Assembly: GCF_900156345.1 (NCBI RefSeq)
Contig: NZ_FTPP01000001.1
Location: forward strand, 1,302,001 to 1,366,000
DNA length: 64,000 nucleotides
From: Pontibacter indicus
GTDB lineage: Bacteria > Bacteroidota > Bacteroidia > Cytophagales > Hymenobacteraceae
Direction of reading: 5' to 3'
Positions 61,965 through 64,000 of the stretch are shown piece after piece. The translations under genes and the position numbers were made by a program. Within the stretch, counting starts at the first letter, position 1, and each line of letters starts with the position of its first letter. A model generated the notes under the pieces. That model had not been told where the DNA came from and made no database searches. It was given only the letters and a program-made list of their open reading frames with translations.

Positions 61965-62330
61965 TCAAGCCATATCCGCTCGCAAGGAAAGTCGCTTTTC
62001 CATTTGCGAGAGCAGCTCCTGGAACCTGTCTGAGAGCTTTTCTATGTCTTTCATGCCAGCATGCGCCTGCTCAATGCTGCCGCTGCGGTAAAGTGAGAAC
62101 AATTGATTGGCACTCAAAAGCAGTTCGCTGTGCGTCCTTTGCAGGCTGCTAAGCTCCGGTTCGTTTGCGTACTTCACTTTCCCTACCTGTAAAAACCAAT
62201 GACTGATCGGCCCTGCGTCCGAAAAAAACACACTGTCATGCGCCCCTCCGTACAGCACAGAGCGTACCTTGGACTTAAACAGAATATGCTTAATCCGGAT
62301 CTGCTGAAAATCTACCTGTGCTGAATTCAC
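61965..62330 (-). CDS. Divergent CZB-like protein
   Basis: A 121-residue protein that resembles the small stand-alone chemoreceptor zinc-binding (CZB) proteins of Cytophagales, with IRIKHILFKSKVRSVLYG and LLLSANQLFSLYRSGSIEQA as hallmarks. Of the four usual zinc ligands, H15 and H67 remain; the Cys is replaced (PISHWFLQVG) and the second His of the HxxxH pair is Leu71. It may therefore not bind zinc in the usual way. It follows the PAS gene by 24 bases on the same strand. Confidence 0.65.
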   Translation of the reverse strand: MNSAQVDFQQIRIKHILFKSKVRSVLYGGAHDSVFFSDAGPISHWFLQVGKVKYANEPELSSLQRTHSELLLSANQLFSLYRSGSIEQAHAGMKDIEKLSDRFQELLSQMEKRLSLRADMA

Positions 62331-62354
62331 CTGTTGCTAACTAAAAAAGGTATG

Positions 62355-63617
62355 CTATAAATTATCTACAGTGACACCTAAATCCTGCAGTTTTTGCTTC
62401 AGCAGGTATTTATCCGTCACATCAAAGCCGGCAATCAAGATGCCGGTTATTTGGTTTAGTTCATCGTAAAGCGGTTGGAAAATAAAGGTCAGGTAATTAT
62501 CCTCCAGCTTCCCTTCCGCATTGGCAAGCTTCACAATGATTTCCTTCGCTTCGAACGTTTCACCTGTCTGGTATACATTGTTCAGCACATCGATGTAGCC
62601 CTGATCTGCAATTTCAGGCAAAGCCTCCGCCAACGTCTTCCCAATGAGGCTAACATGCGGAAACAGGTCCTGATACTTCGTGTTAACGAGTTCATAGCGG
62701 TGATCCTTGCCTTTCAAAATGGCAAAGAAGGTAGGTGCCTGCATGATCAGGCGCTCCAGCGTCGCGCGTTCGTTCTCTACTTTGCGGAAGGCAAGCTGCA
62801 CCTGGTCTGCCAGTTCCGACATCTGCTCATTGCTTGCGAGGAGTTCCTGTACCAGGTTTTTCATGTCGTGGATATCGCTGCAACTGCCCAGCCACATCCG
62901 GATTGCGCCATCTTCGTTCCGCATGGGCAGGTAGCGGTTCAGGAACCAGCGATAGCCGCCCTCCTTGTCGCGGATGCGGATTTCCACCTGGCCAGCCTCC
63001 CCTGCCTCGAGCGCCTGCTGCCAGACTTCGGTGGCCGCAGGCAGATCCTGCGGATGAATTGCCATTTGCCAGCTACCAGCCAGCAGTTCTTCTGTCGGTA
63101 TACCTGTATAGGACTCCCACTGCTTGTTAAAATAAGTGGAGTTACCCTCTGCATCGTCAGAGTCGATAAGTTGGGGCATGGAGTCTGCCATGAACCGGAA
63201 CTTCTGCTCGATGTCCTGCAAAGCCTTCTTCGTTTCTTCCCGCTCCGTTACATCCTTGGTTTCCTGCAGCACATACAGCAGTTCACCCTGTTCGTTCAGG
63301 ATGGGCGTATGGGAGGCCTCCCAGCAACGCTCGTCGTAGCCGCTCCCGTCAGGCCGCGCAATAGCGTAGCGGATCACATCGAGGTATACCCGCTGCCCTT
63401 TCGCAATGGCTTCCTCAATAGAGAGACGCACCGGATTTTGTTCATAAGGCACACTGGGCTCGGGATAAGCTTCCAGCAAAAAATGTTTACCCAGGATACT
63501 GTCCAACTTCCGCATCGTTACTTCCAGGTAGTGTTTATTAGCTGCCACTATTTTCAGGTCGGGGTCAAGCAGCACCATGGCCTCTGGGGTGTTGTCAAAG
63601 ATGAGCTTATAATCCAT
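62355..63617 (-). CDS. Multi-PAS sensor protein without output domain
   Basis: A 420-residue cytosolic protein of three PAS domains (about 1-120, 135-255 and 300-420) separated by a coiled coil (about 255-300). PAS 1 opens LIFDNTPEAMVLLDPDLKIV; the second contains the block GSWQMAIHPQDLPAATEVW. No histidine kinase, GGDEF or other output follows, so it must signal through a partner, perhaps the CZB protein behind it. The start at 63617 fits the PAS fold; a frame to 63671 adds 18 residues of no PAS character. Confidence 0.85.
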   Translation of the reverse strand: MDYKLIFDNTPEAMVLLDPDLKIVAANKHYLEVTMRKLDSILGKHFLLEAYPEPSVPYEQNPVRLSIEEAIAKGQRVYLDVIRYAIARPDGSGYDERCWEASHTPILNEQGELLYVLQETKDVTEREETKKALQDIEQKFRFMADSMPQLIDSDDAEGNSTYFNKQWESYTGIPTEELLAGSWQMAIHPQDLPAATEVWQQALEAGEAGQVEIRIRDKEGGYRWFLNRYLPMRNEDGAIRMWLGSCSDIHDMKNLVQELLASNEQMSELADQVQLAFRKVENERATLERLIMQAPTFFAILKGKDHRYELVNTKYQDLFPHVSLIGKTLAEALPEIADQGYIDVLNNVYQTGETFEAKEIIVKLANAEGKLEDNYLTFIFQPLYDELNQITGILIAGFDVTDKYLLKQKLQDLGVTVDNL

Positions 63618-63863
63618 TAATAAGTTGAAGTTTACAGTTAAAAAAGCACGTCTGTTATGTGCTCCAGGCATACCCCCATACGAAGAAAGGCAAAGAAGCG
63701 CCCGTACAGATATGGCCTATTTTTAAAATAATGGCTAATTTATATAAAAAAAATGAATCGACCTGCCCTACTTCAGCCTTTATGGCGAACCATCCAAACG
63801 CTTGCCTGCCAGGCGAATTGACGTGGGCTTTTTAATCAATATTTGAGTATAATAGCTAAATTG

Positions 63864-63895
63864 TTTGCAAGAAAGCGATTTGCGCTATACTTTTA
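63864..63895 (+). promoter_or_regulatory. Candidate promoter of efp
   Basis: TTTG at 63864-63867, 20 bases, TACTTTTA at 63888-63895 (one mismatch to TAnnTTTG), 37 bases before the efp start. Confidence 0.5.
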
Positions 63896-63932
63896 TCGTT
63901 TCATTCAATTTCAAGCGTTACAACAGCACACT

Positions 63933-64000
63933 ATGGCAACCACAGCTGACATCAGAAATGGTTTGTGCATTGAATTTAACAACGACCTTTATGTAGTTGT
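63933..64000 (+). CDS. efp: Elongation factor P (5' end only)
   Basis: Only the first 22 codons are in the window: MATTADIRNGLCIEFNNDLY, the typical EF-P start in Bacteroidota. EF-P rescues ribosomes stalled at polyproline stretches. The gene runs off the right edge, and accB and accC are expected next by synteny. Confidence 0.85.
   Translation, partial: MATTADIRNGLCIEFNNDLYVV

Overview
The window looks like a chromosomal segment of a Bacteroidota bacterium, most likely order Cytophagales near Pontibacter/Hymenobacteraceae (inference from gene content; no marker gene was searched). Supporting signs are promoters of the Bacteroidota type (TTTG or TTG near -33, 19-21 bases, TAnnTTTG near -7), almost no Shine-Dalgarno sequences, many lipoproteins, a short-type AMP nucleosidase, a UMF1-family permease, a relic of a SusD gene and the DUF177-rpmF-plsX-fabH-efp gene order. 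No rRNA, CRISPR array, insertion sequence or phage was seen.

Layout. 1-6.7 kb: PLP decarboxylase, AlaA-type aminotransferase, a DUF4142 lipoprotein, then a DNA-damage group (umuD, umuC, an SPL-like radical SAM protein). 6.8-15.5 kb: FRG protein, lipoproteins, a PDZ-alpha/beta hydrolase, a transglutaminase-like protein, a truncated NtrC-type regulator, an MtfA-like peptidase with a SEC-C tail and a LuxE-like ligase. 15.7-27.2 kb: fused 2-oxoacid dehydrogenase E1, DUF1573 protein, alanine dehydrogenase, LTA-synthase-like sulfatase, AMP nucleosidase, amidohydrolase, UMF1 permease. 27.2-34.1 kb: an unusual AT-richer block with a helical 502-residue protein facing a 61-residue small protein, an oligopeptide-type ABC binding protein with two permeases but no ATPase, and an 83-residue protein behind a large palindrome. 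34.1-38.4 kb: Cys-rich mini-protein, rlmH, GHL10 glycosidase, NhaC-family transporter.

38.4-39.4 kb is the most interesting stretch. Read on the minus strand it holds a promoter, a SAM-I (S-box) riboswitch, a 32-codon reading frame whose last seven codons are all Cys, a second mini-frame ending in three Cys codons, a decayed SusD C-terminus and then the NhaC-family gene. It looks like a sulfur amino acid uptake locus with stacked SAM and cysteine sensing that has lost its TonB/SusD genes.

39.8-49 kb: tRNA-Ser, asparaginase, TatD, cell-envelope glycosyltransferases, polysaccharide deacetylase, SpoIIE-type phosphatase, flippase-like protein, ruvC. 49.2-56.3 kb: mlaE-mlaF-mlaD, then on the minus strand rsmA-mgtE-SerA-like and greA-HIT, with a structured leader and a strong terminator just before greA. 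56.4-64 kb: leucyl aminopeptidase, pdxA, DUF177-rpmF-plsX-fabH and the start of efp; a PAS protein and a degenerate CZB protein on the other strand sit between fabH and efp.

A striking background signal is the heptamer TATACCT/AGGTATA, which recurs in genes, intergenic DNA, hairpins and even the tRNA-Ser variable arm, far above chance.
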